Shown: positions 17,784 to 25,954 of the stretch, in pieces
Numbering within the stretch: the first letter of the stretch is position 1
How the letters are laid out: every line of letters starts with the position of its first letter
Assembly (NCBI GenBank): GCA_016705545.1
Contig: JADIYA010000020.1
Coordinates: forward strand, 40,007 to 104,006
Reading direction: 5' to 3'
DNA length: 64,000 nt
Source of the DNA: Flavobacteriales bacterium
GTDB taxonomy: Bacteria > Bacteroidota > Bacteroidia > Flavobacteriales_F > PHOS-HE28
Position numbers and translations under genes: made by a program
Notes under the pieces: model-generated
Told to the model about the DNA's origin: nothing
Databases searched by the model: none
Seen by the model: only the letters and a program-made list of their open reading frames with translations

Positions 17784-18742
17784 AGAACAACCAGACCCGT
17801 TCGCACAACGCAGCGATCGGCGATAGCGCCTTCACCAATGACAATGGCCTTCCTCCGTTGGTCGGTGAGACGCCCCCGCCGACCGGCTATTACAACACGG
17901 CGGTTGGGAGCAAGGCTATGCAAGGCAACGTCAGCGGTTACTACAATTCATCGCTGGGCTATCGAAGCTTGTACACGAACGACAACGGTTTCAGCAACAC
18001 GGGTATCGGGTCATTCGCCCTGACACTTTCGAGCACCGGTTATGGCAACTCTGCGATTGGCAGCGGGTCACTGCAATTCAATACCGCAGGAAATGAGAAC
18101 TCGGCTTTGGGCCTGAATGCGCTCAGCCAGAATTCTAGCGGTAGTTTCAACACCGCTGTAGGTGCATATGCCGGCCCGAATGCGGCAACCCGAAGCAACA
18201 CCACTGCGGTTGGCTACCAAGCCAGCTGCACCGCCGGCAACATGGTGCGCGTAGGCAACAGTGCTGTTACCAGCATCGGGGGCTACACGGGCTGGACGAA
18301 CATCAGCGATGAACGCGTGAAGAACAACGTGCAAGCGAATGTTCCTGGCTTGGCTTTCATCACCCGCCTGCGCCCGGTGACCTATCACTTGAACGTGGAC
18401 AAGATCGCCGCCCACCTTGGCGAGGACATGCGGCTCGACAAGAACGGCAACCGAATCCCGATGCCCTTGGCCCCTGAAATAGCACAAGCCCGTGCGGAGA
18501 AATCAGCGCTTCTTCAAACCGGCTTCATCGCGCAAGAGGTGGAAGCCGCTGCGCAAGAGGTCGGATTCGACTTCAGCGGCGTGGATAAGGCCGGCGATGG
18601 CGATGATCTTGTCGGCCTGCGCTACGCGGAGTTCGTCGTCCCCTTGGTGAAAGCCGTGCAGGAACAGCAGGCCCAGATCGAGGCGCAGCAGAATGAGATT
18701 CTTGAGCTCAAGGCCCTGGTACAGCAGCTCCTGAAACGCTGA
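17780..18742 (+). CDS. Collagen-like fibre protein, C-terminal part with peptidase S74 chaperone domain
   Basis: Final part of the gene begun at 15164. Head-like repeats continue (AIGDSAFTN, AVGSKAMQG, SLGYRSLYT, GIGSFALTL, ALGLNALSQ, AVGAYAGP), each a roughly 20-residue beta turn. A peptidase S74 intramolecular chaperone follows: NISDERVKNNV with the candidate self-cleavage Ser codon at 18305-18307, then LITRLRPVTYHLNV-like wording, GFIAQEVEAAAQEVGF and a C-terminal coiled coil (AVQEQQAQIEAQQNEILELKALVQQLL). In the known family this domain drives trimer folding of phage tail spikes and cleaves itself off. Here it implies a trimeric fibre. Domain identity is strong; the role on this cell is inferred. 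Confidence 0.85.
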   Translation: MKNNQTRSHNAAIGDSAFTNDNGLPPLVGETPPPTGYYNTAVGSKAMQGNVSGYYNSSLGYRSLYTNDNGFSNTGIGSFALTLSSTGYGNSAIGSGSLQFNTAGNENSALGLNALSQNSSGSFNTAVGAYAGPNAATRSNTTAVGYQASCTAGNMVRVGNSAVTSIGGYTGWTNISDERVKNNVQANVPGLAFITRLRPVTYHLNVDKIAAHLGEDMRLDKNGNRIPMPLAPEIAQARAEKSALLQTGFIAQEVEAAAQEVGFDFSGVDKAGDGDDLVGLRYAEFVVPLVKAVQEQQAQIEAQQNEILELKALVQQLLKR

Positions 18743-18755
18743 TCAGTCATCCATC

Positions 18756-18798
18756 CGGGCGGGGATCGAAGGCATGTTTATCCTTCGGTGCCCGCCCG
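18756..18798 (+). terminator. Two-part GC-rich hairpin between the fibre gene and the cyclase gene
   Basis: CGGGCGGG (18756-18763) pairs with CCCGCCCG (18791-18798), and inside it CGAAGG (18767-18772) pairs with CCTTCG (18782-18787). It starts 14 bases after the fibre stop and ends 13 bases before the cyclase ATG at 18812. There is no T-run, so it may terminate the upstream transcript or structure the cyclase leader. Confidence 0.6.
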
Positions 18799-18811
18799 CC
18801 TCGTTCCAACT

Positions 18812-20650
18812 ATGCGCACCCTGACGCTCCTCCCGCTCCTTGTTCTATCCCACTGTTCCAGCGCGCAAAGCGACCGGACGGATTCGCTGCGGAGCTTGAT
18901 CGGCGAGCACATCACGAAGAGGAGCCTAGCGGATACAATCCAAGCCGCCCGATACAGGCAGCTCACGCGCGCATTCATCAATGCTGGCATGCTCGACTCC
19001 GCCGCCGTGGTTGCCCAGGAGTGCGTCGAATTCATGTCACACGCCAATGGTCCTTTCGCGCAAGAAGCGGCTTGGTTGAGGCACCGCATGCAGGCGCACA
19101 AGTTGATCGGCATGGTGTCCTTCTACCGAGGGGGGTATGATGAGGCGCTGGAAGCCATGCAGGATTACCAGCGCGACGCATCATCGATCGGCTCCGCTAC
19201 GGACGAGGGCGCGGCGTACAACTACATGTCGTACTGCTTCCGCTCCATGAACGACAACCAGCAGGCGGAGCGCCATGCGCGAGAGGCCATCCGGATCCTT
19301 GGCGCGCTCACGCCCGATCAGGATCTCGCTGATGCCTACACGGGGCTCGCAAGCACATTGGCCGATGAGGACCGCATCGACAGCGCGCAGCACTACAACC
19401 GGCTCGCGATCGCCGTTTACGACCGCATCGGCAACGTGGCCAACACGACGAATACCTGGCTGAACACGGCGGATAACTGGGCTCGCATCGAAGCCTATGA
19501 TTCCTGCGCGGTCGCGCTCGCACACGCGCGCACCGGATTGGACCAAGCATTACCGGACGCTTGGATGAAATACCATGCCCATAGGGGCCGCATGCTGCTC
19601 GCAACGGGCGCGATCGCATCGGCCGGGAGCGCTCTGGACAGCGCCATGCAGCTCGCGAAAGACCTCGGTAGCGCAGAGGCCATGGCCCATGTGGGCGCCC
19701 TTCAGGCACTCACCGCTGCGGCATCGGGCAGGTACCGTGAGGCCATCGCGCTTCATCGCAGCGCCAACGATGCGTTGATCGAGGACCTCGACCTTGAGAA
19801 GAGCCGCGCGCTCACCGAGGCGCGCTTGACCTTCGAGCATGAACAAGACCTCGCCGAAGCGGAGCAGCGCATCGCGCAGCAACGCGAACAGAAACGCCTC
19901 TTCCTGCTGATCGGCGGACTAGCGCTCTTGTGCGCGATCGCACTTCTGGTCCTCTACATCTCCACCAGGAGATCACGCGCGATCATCCAGCGCGAACGCG
20001 ATGTGAGCGACAAGCTGCTGCTGAACATCCTGCCATACGAAGTGGCGCAGGAGCTCAAGGAGAAGGGCGAGGCCGAAGCACGGCTGATTGACCAGGCCAC
20101 GATCCTCTTCTCCGACTTCATGGGATTCACAGGCGTCAGCGAATCGCTCTCGCCGCAGGAATTGGTGGAGGAGCTGAATGTGTGCTTCAAAGCCTTCGAT
20201 GACATCATCACCGCACGTGGCATAGAGAAGATCAAGACCATCGGCGATGCCTACATGGCGGCCGGCGGGCTGCCTGCGCCCCGAACCAGCGCGCCCACCG
20301 ATGTCGTGCTCGCCGCGCTGGAGATGCAGGCTTTCATGCAGGAGCGGAAGCAGATCCGGGAGGCGCAGCGACGGCCCTCCTTCGCCATGCGCGTCGGGAT
20401 CCACACCGGTCCCGTGGTGGCTGGCATCGTTGGTGTGAAGAAGTTCCAGTACGACATCTGGGGCGATACGGTGAACATCGCCGCACGCATGGAGAGCAGC
20501 GGTGAACCTGATCAGGTGAACATCAGCGAGGCAACCCATGAGCTGGTAAGACATGAGCGCGGCCTGTCCTTTTCGCCCCGAGGAAAGGTGCTGGCAAAGG
20601 GCAAAGGGGAGCTGGAGATGTTCTTCGTGCAACGCGACGAGATGCGCTAA
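18812..20650 (+). CDS. TPR-containing class III adenylate cyclase
   Basis: A 612-residue protein. ATG 18812 is chosen because a signal-peptide-like segment starts there; the in-frame GTG at 18788 lies inside a hairpin. TPR-like repeats (about 30-330), the EDLDLEK coiled-coil segment, one membrane helix near 365-388, then a class III cyclase domain (about 420-600). Metal-binding Asp435 (FSDFMGFT) and Asp479 (KTIGDAYM) are present, and the adenine-selecting pair Lys475/Asp548 indicates ATP rather than GTP as substrate. The input half matches that of the histidine kinases at 2-2981, so the same sensory module is coupled to cAMP synthesis here. cAMP output is inferred from active-site residues. 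Confidence 0.92.
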   Translation: MRTLTLLPLLVLSHCSSAQSDRTDSLRSLIGEHITKRSLADTIQAARYRQLTRAFINAGMLDSAAVVAQECVEFMSHANGPFAQEAAWLRHRMQAHKLIGMVSFYRGGYDEALEAMQDYQRDASSIGSATDEGAAYNYMSYCFRSMNDNQQAERHAREAIRILGALTPDQDLADAYTGLASTLADEDRIDSAQHYNRLAIAVYDRIGNVANTTNTWLNTADNWARIEAYDSCAVALAHARTGLDQALPDAWMKYHAHRGRMLLATGAIASAGSALDSAMQLAKDLGSAEAMAHVGALQALTAAASGRYREAIALHRSANDALIEDLDLEKSRALTEARLTFEHEQDLAEAEQRIAQQREQKRLFLLIGGLALLCAIALLVLYISTRRSRAIIQRERDVSDKLLLNILPYEVAQELKEKGEAEARLIDQATILFSDFMGFTGVSESLSPQELVEELNVCFKAFDDIITARGIEKIKTIGDAYMAAGGLPAPRTSAPTDVVLAALEMQAFMQERKQIREAQRRPSFAMRVGIHTGPVVAGIVGVKKFQYDIWGDTVNIAARMESSGEPDQVNISEATHELVRHERGLSFSPRGKVLAKGKGELEMFFVQRDEMR

Positions 20651-20695
20651 CCCATGGCCGATCCTGACAGGAAAGGCCGATAGTCGATACGAGCA

Positions 20696-21445
20696 CTACC
20701 TCAGCGCCACCCGCTCCAGCAGCTTGCCGTAGTACGAATCGCCGATGGGGATGGACCCTTTGCCATCCTCCATGATCACATGCGGGGCGTCGATAGCCTC
20801 CACCTTGTCGAGCCGGACGATGAAGCTGCGATGGATGCGCATGAACTTATCGGTGGGCAGGCGTGATTCGATGTGCTTCATGGTGCCGTGCACGATGTAG
20901 CGCTTGTCCTTCACATGCACGCTGAAGTAGTCCTTGAGCGCAGATATGTAATACACATCCTCCAGCGCCACGCGAACCTGCCGACCCTGGTGCTTGAGGA
21001 AGAGCGGACCCGTGGAAGCCTCGCGGGTGGCCAACTCATGCAACTGGTCGCGCTCGCGGCGAAGTTCTGAATCATGGATGTGCTTGTGCAAGGCCATCTC
21101 GATCGCCGCCTGCACCTCCACCACCTTGAAGGGCTTCACGATGTAGCCGTAGGGCTCGGCGATGCGCGCTTTGTTCAGCGTGGCCTCGTCGCTATAGGCG
21201 GTGAGGAAGATGACCGGGATCCCGAGTTCGCCGCCGATCACCATGGCCGCTTCGATGCCGCTCATGTCGCCCTTGAGCATGATGTCCATGAGCACCAGGT
21301 CCGGGTGCTGCTGCTCCGCCAGATCGATGGCCGCCTGGCCCTCGGCCGCAGAGCCCGCGATCTCGTACCCCAATTGCGTGAGCGTGCGCTCGATGTCCTT
21401 GCGCACGATACCCTCGTCCTCGACCACCAGAATCCTGCTCGGCAT
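20696..21445 (-). CDS. Response regulator, LytTR family
   Basis: A 249-residue regulator on the reverse strand. Receiver domain: acidic Asp10 and Glu11 (VVEDE), phosphoacceptor Asp54 (VLMDIML), Thr82 (FLTAY) and Lys104 (IVKPF). A coiled linker leads to a LytTR DNA-binding domain (about 145-249; VYYISALKDYFSVHV, MRIHRSFIVRLDKVEAI). LytTR regulators usually pair with His_kinase (LytS-like) sensors; none is adjacent, but the cyclase gene is convergent with it. A perfect inverted repeat lies 22 bases upstream of its start and may be its own operator. Family is certain, targets unknown. Confidence 0.93.
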   Translation of the reverse strand: MPSRILVVEDEGIVRKDIERTLTQLGYEIAGSAAEGQAAIDLAEQQHPDLVLMDIMLKGDMSGIEAAMVIGGELGIPVIFLTAYSDEATLNKARIAEPYGYIVKPFKVVEVQAAIEMALHKHIHDSELRRERDQLHELATREASTGPLFLKHQGRQVRVALEDVYYISALKDYFSVHVKDKRYIVHGTMKHIESRLPTDKFMRIHRSFIVRLDKVEAIDAPHVIMEDGKGSIPIGDSYYGKLLERVALR

Positions 21446-21466
21446 GCTTGCTCGGTTTTAGCGCCC

Positions 21467-21489
21467 AACGTTGCGTTAGTGGCAACGTT
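21467..21489. promoter_or_regulatory. Inverted repeat upstream of the LytTR regulator
   Basis: AACGTTGC (21467-21474) and GCAACGTT (21482-21489) form a perfect 8-base inverted repeat with a 7-base spacer. It sits between the divergent LytTR gene (start 21445) and asnS (start 21639). Position and symmetry fit a dimer-bound operator; no second copy was seen elsewhere in the window. Confidence 0.45.
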
Positions 21490-21638
21490 AGGATGCTTCG
21501 CCCGCGAAGTTGGTTCAAATCGCTGAACGGGCGGGCGGCATCGACCGGAACGAGGCGTTGCGCGCCGCTCTCCATCTTTGTCGGCCTTCTCCCAAACCGG
21601 CCGCAAAAAGCCCGGGTCAGGCGCGGCAGCATAGCAAC

Positions 21639-23096
21639 ATGGACATCACCCCGATCAAATCCGTCCTCGACGACACCGCCCTTACCGGCACCACCCTCAC
21701 CGTGGCCGGCTGGGTGCGCACCTTCCGCAACGACCGCTTCATCGCTTTGAACGATGGAAGCACCATCCGCAACCTGCAGTGCGTGATCGACCAGGAACAG
21801 GTGGTGCCGGAGATGCGCGCGCGCTTCACCACCAGCGCTGCCGTGAAGTGCACCGGCGTGATCGTGGAGAGCAAGGGCAGCGGCCAACGCGTGGAGATGC
21901 AGGTGACCGCCGTGGAGGTGCTCGGCGACAGCGATGCGGAGAAGTATCCCATCCAGCCGAAGAAGCACTCGCTTGAGTTCCTGCGCGAGAACGCCCACCT
22001 GCGCTTCCGCACCAACACGTACAGCGCCATCTTCCGCATGCGCCACCAGGTGAGCTTCGGAATCCACGAATATTTCGACCAGAACGGCTACAACTACTTC
22101 CACGCGCCGATCATCACCGCGAGCGATGCGGAAGGTGCGGGTGAGATGTTCCGCGTGAGCACCTTGGATGCGAAGAACCCGCCGCTGAACGACGATGGCT
22201 CCGTGAACTGGAAAGAAGACTTCTTCGGAGCGGAGAGCCGCCTCACCGTAAGCGGTCAGTTGCAGGCTGAACTCGCTGCGCTCGCACTGGGCAAGGTCTA
22301 CACCTTCGGCCCCACCTTCCGCGCCGAGAACAGCAACACCGCGCGCCACCTCGCCGAGTTCTGGATGATCGAGCCCGAGGCCGCCTTCATGGACCTCAAG
22401 GGCGACATGGACCTCGCCGAAGGCCTGTGCAAGCACCTCATCGCCCGCGTGCTGCGCAACAGCATGGACGATCTGCAGTTCTTGGATGCGCGTTTGAAGG
22501 AAGAAGAAGCAACGAAGCCGAAGGAGCAACGCAGTGAGATGGGCTTGATCGATCGATTGAAGTTCGTGTTGGAGAATCCTTTTGAGCGGATCACCTACAC
22601 GGACGCGATCGATATCCTGCTGCGCAGCAAACCGCACCAGAAAGGTCAATTCCAGTTCCCCGTGGAATGGGGCATCGATCTACAGAGCGAACACGAGCGC
22701 TACCTGGTGGAGAAGCACTTCAAGAAGCCGGTGATCGTCACGGGCTATCCCGGCAAGATCAAGGCCTTCTACATGCGCACCAACGCGCCGGGCGACTTCG
22801 GCTACAGCGACAAGGGCACCACCGTGGCCGCCATGGACGTGCTCTTCCCCGGCATTGGCGAGATCATTGGTGGCAGCCAACGCGAGGAGCGATTGGATGT
22901 GCTCGAAGCACGCATGAAGGAGATGCACGTGCCCGCCGAGGAGCTTTGGTGGTACCTGGACACGCGTCGCTTCGGCACCGTACCGCACGCAGGTTTTGGA
23001 CTGGGGCTGGAGCGCTTCGTGCTATTCGTCACCGGCATGGGGAACATCCGGGATGTGATTCCGTTCCCGAGGACGCCGAAGAGCGCGGAATTCTAA
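21639..23096 (+). CDS. asnS: Asparagine--tRNA ligase
   Basis: A 485-residue class II aminoacyl-tRNA synthetase that charges tRNA-Asn. ATG 21639 begins MDITPIKSVL; upstream in-frame codons look non-coding. An N-terminal OB-fold anticodon-binding domain (about 15-120, GWVRTFRNDRFIAL) is followed by the class II core: motif 2 (FRAENSNTARHLAEFWMIEPE) and motif 3 (GFGLGLERFV). The insertion with a KEEEATKPKEQRSE stretch near residue 285-300 is typical of bacterial AsnRS. Length matches the family. Its stop overlaps the convergent dioxygenase gene by 4 bases. Confidence 0.96.
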   Translation: MDITPIKSVLDDTALTGTTLTVAGWVRTFRNDRFIALNDGSTIRNLQCVIDQEQVVPEMRARFTTSAAVKCTGVIVESKGSGQRVEMQVTAVEVLGDSDAEKYPIQPKKHSLEFLRENAHLRFRTNTYSAIFRMRHQVSFGIHEYFDQNGYNYFHAPIITASDAEGAGEMFRVSTLDAKNPPLNDDGSVNWKEDFFGAESRLTVSGQLQAELAALALGKVYTFGPTFRAENSNTARHLAEFWMIEPEAAFMDLKGDMDLAEGLCKHLIARVLRNSMDDLQFLDARLKEEEATKPKEQRSEMGLIDRLKFVLENPFERITYTDAIDILLRSKPHQKGQFQFPVEWGIDLQSEHERYLVEKHFKKPVIVTGYPGKIKAFYMRTNAPGDFGYSDKGTTVAAMDVLFPGIGEIIGGSQREERLDVLEARMKEMHVPAEELWWYLDTRRFGTVPHAGFGLGLERFVLFVTGMGNIRDVIPFPRTPKSAEF

Positions 23097-23998
23097 GACC
23101 TTCCGATCCGCACGCTCGTCATCGTCAACGAGCCAGCCAGCGCATGATCATTGAAGAGCGTGGCTTGCTCATCCTTGCGCTGCAAAGCCAACACATAGAG
23201 CAAAGGCAGGAAATGCTCGCCGCTGTTGATCGCGAGGTCGAAGGCGCGGCCTTGGCTGCGGTAGGCGGTCAGCGGTGAATGATCGCCGGTAGCGATCGCG
23301 CGCTTCATCTTCTCACTGGCTTCTCGTGCCCAATCGAATGCGAAGGGCTGATTGAGCTTGTTCCAGTCGACCATGCCCAGGTTATGCACCATGTTGCCAC
23401 TGCCGATGATGAGCACGCCCTTATCGCGCAGCGTCGCGATCTCCTTCGCGAGGGCGTAATGCTGTTCCGGCGATAGGTTGCGATCGATGCTCATCTGGAT
23501 GATGGGCACATCGGCATTCGGGTAGAGGTGTTTCACCACGCTCCATGCGCCATGATCGAGGCCCCAGTTCTGGTCCAAGCCAACGGAGGTGCTGGTGATG
23601 GAGCGCTTCACCTCCTCTGCCAGCTCCGGGCTGCCCGGCGCGGGGTACTGCACATCGAACAGCGCCTTCGGGAATCCGCCGAAGTCGTGGATGGTGCGCG
23701 GCTTGGCCATCGCGGTCACGTAGGTGCCCCGAGTCTCCCAGTGCGCGCTCACACAGATGATCGCCTGCGGCTTCGAAATCTCCGCCGCTACCTTCCGGAA
23801 GCCCCGCACGAACTCGTTCTCCTCGATGGCGTTCATCGGGCTGCCATGACCGAGGAAGAGCACGGGCATGCGCTCGGTCGGGGGCAAAGGATCGGTTAGA
23901 CTGGTGAGCGCGTTCAGTTTCATGGCGGCTCCGGCTAATGGTACGGCGGCGAGGGTGGTGAGGAAATGCTTGCGGTCCACGAGGCTAAGTTCGGTCAA
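23093..23998 (-). CDS. ygiD: DODA-type extradiol aromatic ring-opening dioxygenase
   Basis: A 301-residue YgiD-like protein of the 4,5-DOPA dioxygenase extradiol family, LigB superfamily. Metal and active-site regions are visible: FLGHGSPMNA, VSAHWETRG, TIHDFGGFP and GSGNMVHNLG, each carrying a conserved His. The start is uncertain: TTG 23998 gives MTELSLVDRKHFLTTLAAVPLAG, a twin-arginine-like leader lacking the second Arg; GTG 23980 is an alternative. If the leader is genuine the enzyme is exported or membrane-bound, which is common for Bacteroidota members annotated this way. Substrate is unknown; family assignment is firm. Confidence 0.88.
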   Translation of the reverse strand: MTELSLVDRKHFLTTLAAVPLAGAAMKLNALTSLTDPLPPTERMPVLFLGHGSPMNAIEENEFVRGFRKVAAEISKPQAIICVSAHWETRGTYVTAMAKPRTIHDFGGFPKALFDVQYPAPGSPELAEEVKRSITSTSVGLDQNWGLDHGAWSVVKHLYPNADVPIIQMSIDRNLSPEQHYALAKEIATLRDKGVLIIGSGNMVHNLGMVDWNKLNQPFAFDWAREASEKMKRAIATGDHSPLTAYRSQGRAFDLAINSGEHFLPLLYVLALQRKDEQATLFNDHALAGSLTMTSVRIGRS

Positions 23999-24015
23999 TG
24001 CTGAACTGATGGGAC

Positions 24016-24159
24016 ATGCTGAACTTCAAGCGCTCCGATACCACCCGCCCTTTGCCCCGCCGCTTCTACTGCCTCGGCACCTACACCACCTGCGAGCGCA
24101 CCATACAGGAGTCTCCGATATGGAGCCTTTCTTCACGGCGCCTGTTCGTGTATCTCTGA
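24016..24159 (+). pseudogene. Truncated ArsC/Spx-like reductase remnant (N-terminal fragment)
   Basis: A 47-codon open frame whose middle, RRFYCLGTYTTCERTIQE, matches the N-terminus of the intact gene at 25516 (KFYYLGTCSTCERIMKD). The first active-site Cys is replaced by Tyr (TYTTC for TCSTC) and homology stops after about 20 residues. It therefore looks like a dead partial duplicate 1.4 kb upstream of the intact copy. The following 187 bases to 24346 show no recognisable feature. Confidence 0.6.
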
Positions 24160-24346
24160 AGATTGTCGCCATGGTGGGTCACTTGCCGTAGCGCGCACCC
24201 AAGGGGAATGCAATGATTGGGAGCCGGATTGCGCTTTACGGGGTTGTGGGGTCTGCCTTCGTGACCCCCGGCACCGATTGGTATCGCTCGCCTTTCATGC
24301 GCGCAAGGCTGGGCGGGACACCGGCTTGGGCATCCCGCCGCGACAC

Positions 24347-25453
24347 TCAACGAGCCGGTTGATAGCGCGTGGTAGATGGCTGGAACGTTCGCCAGCTATG
24401 CCAGAATTCCTGGTATGCCCGAATGTGCTCTGGCGTAATGCCCGCATGGCGATCGGCCTCGCGAATCACTTCGAAGGAGGCATTGTCCGCTTTCAGATTA
24501 ATGAAGATGGTGTCGTTGGCCAGGGTATCGCTGACCGTGCGCAAGGCCAGCAGATCGTTCCAATCGTATGCACGCGCAGCGCCCTTGTGCAGCACGCCCA
24601 AGACCCAGCTCTTCCGTTGCCAACTTGCTGTGTCGCGCTGTTCCAGCGTCGAAGTGATCGTCCCATCATCAAACCCCTCCAGTCCCTGATACTTCGCGAG
24701 AAAGTGCGGGTCGGGTTGGAGCACCTTTCCAGAAGGATGGCGACGCGCGAATTCACCAAGAGACATTTGCGACGAAGGCAACTCCACCAAACGGCCTCCT
24801 TTCAAAGGACCAGCGATGCATTCCCCGCTGACCTGCCGCCACCAGCTCTTCGTCCTGGAATCCTCGAACATGGCGTTGAAGTGGTCCATGCCCACCAAGC
24901 GGAACCGGTCCGCCTCACCTTCGATTACGGGCGAGAACGCCCGACCGGTGCGGCAAACCGTGCAGTAAGTGATGAGCACGGGCTCATGAGCGATGGTGTC
25001 TGAGACTTGATGGTGGTACCCGATGATGCTGACCGGAAATGCCCGGGCATCACCTTGGCGCTCAACCACCAGCACCAACGCATCGGATGCGCCATCAATC
25101 GGCGATACCGGTCGTAGCACCTTTTCCGTGAGCTCGAGGAACATCTTGTCCGCCATGAAGCGGAAATTGAATGCATAGGCCACCGCCACGCTGAGCAAGA
25201 GAGCGAGCGCAACGGTGATGCGTTTCCCCCACCCATCGAATCGCAGGTAATGCACAGTTGGCCCGGCTATCAATGCCAGGCCGATCATGCGCAGCCACCA
25301 GATGTGATTGTGCAGCCAGTACGCGATCTCCACTTGCCTGGCATCACCGGGAACATCCTGCTGACTGCCCGGAAACGGCATGATGAAGTAGACGCGCAGG
25401 AACTCAGGAACCACCAGAAGCAGAATGCCGGTGAGGAATAGCTGTGGCCGCAT
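24347..25453 (-). CDS. DUF3179 domain protein, membrane-anchored
   Basis: A 368-residue protein when started at ATG 25453, which places a membrane helix directly at the N-terminus (LFLTGILLLVVPEFL); ATG 25486 is an alternative. Two further hydrophobic helices follow (LRMIGLALIAGPTVHYL, ITVALALLLSVAVAYAF). The DUF3179 domain is recognised by ITYCTVCRTGRAFSP, with its CxxC pair, and by DHFNAMFEDSRTKSWWRQ and GECIAGPLKG. The function of DUF3179 is unknown; the CxxC suggests metal or redox chemistry. It is divergent from the ArsC/Spx-like gene at 25516 and sits between that gene and its dead copy. Confidence 0.85.
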   Translation of the reverse strand: MRPQLFLTGILLLVVPEFLRVYFIMPFPGSQQDVPGDARQVEIAYWLHNHIWWLRMIGLALIAGPTVHYLRFDGWGKRITVALALLLSVAVAYAFNFRFMADKMFLELTEKVLRPVSPIDGASDALVLVVERQGDARAFPVSIIGYHHQVSDTIAHEPVLITYCTVCRTGRAFSPVIEGEADRFRLVGMDHFNAMFEDSRTKSWWRQVSGECIAGPLKGGRLVELPSSQMSLGEFARRHPSGKVLQPDPHFLAKYQGLEGFDDGTITSTLEQRDTASWQRKSWVLGVLHKGAARAYDWNDLLALRTVSDTLANDTIFINLKADNASFEVIREADRHAGITPEHIRAYQEFWHSWRTFQPSTTRYQPAR

Positions 25454-25515
25454 GGCCTGTGAAGTTATCGAACTTCGCCAGCGCATCAATCAGCCACTGG
25501 GCGGATTCACCTTCC

Positions 25516-25869
25516 ATGAAGTTCTACTACCTCGGCACCTGCTCCACCTGTGAGCGCATCATGAAGGATATCCCGAACCTCAAGCGTTTCACGCTACGCG
25601 AGATCAAAGGTGATCCCATCACGGCGAAGGAACTCGACGAGATGAAGAAGCTCGCGGGCAGCTACGAGGCGCTCTTCAGCCGCATCGCGCTCAAGTTCCG
25701 TGCGCTCGGGTTGAATAAGATGGCGCTCACCGAGAAGGACTACCGCAAGTGGATCCTGGAGGAATACACCTTCCTGAAGCGGCCGGTCATGATCATCGAT
25801 AAGGAGATCTTCATCGGCAATGCGCCGAAGGTGACGGCCGCGATGGCGGAGGCAAGCCGTAGGCATTGA
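25516..25869 (+). CDS. ArsC/Spx family thioredoxin-fold protein
   Basis: A 117-residue protein starting at ATG 25516. The N-terminus YLGTCSTCERIM holds Cys9 and Cys12, the CxxC of the Spx/MgsR/YffB branch of the ArsC family. Pattern KLAGSYEALFSRIALKFRALGL and the C-terminal RPVMIIDKEIFIGN (cis-Pro region RPV) complete the thioredoxin-like fold. Such proteins are arsenate reductase-like reductases or redox-sensing regulators; no arsenic gene is nearby, so a redox role is as likely. It is the only intact one of three related sequences here (see 24016 and 27883). Confidence 0.88.
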   Translation: MKFYYLGTCSTCERIMKDIPNLKRFTLREIKGDPITAKELDEMKKLAGSYEALFSRIALKFRALGLNKMALTEKDYRKWILEEYTFLKRPVMIIDKEIFIGNAPKVTAAMAEASRRH

Positions 25870-25954
25870 TCCCCCAACAGGCTTGTGGCAGATGTCAATA
25901 TGCGCGTGTGCTGGCTTGGGTTCCAAGACACGGGCGCCGTGCCAAACCAGTCGC

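Noticed and set aside
21192..22649. Reverse open frame of 485 codons spanning asnS and the LytTR gene
   Set aside because: It is antisense to asnS and out of frame with the LytTR protein; no domain matches.
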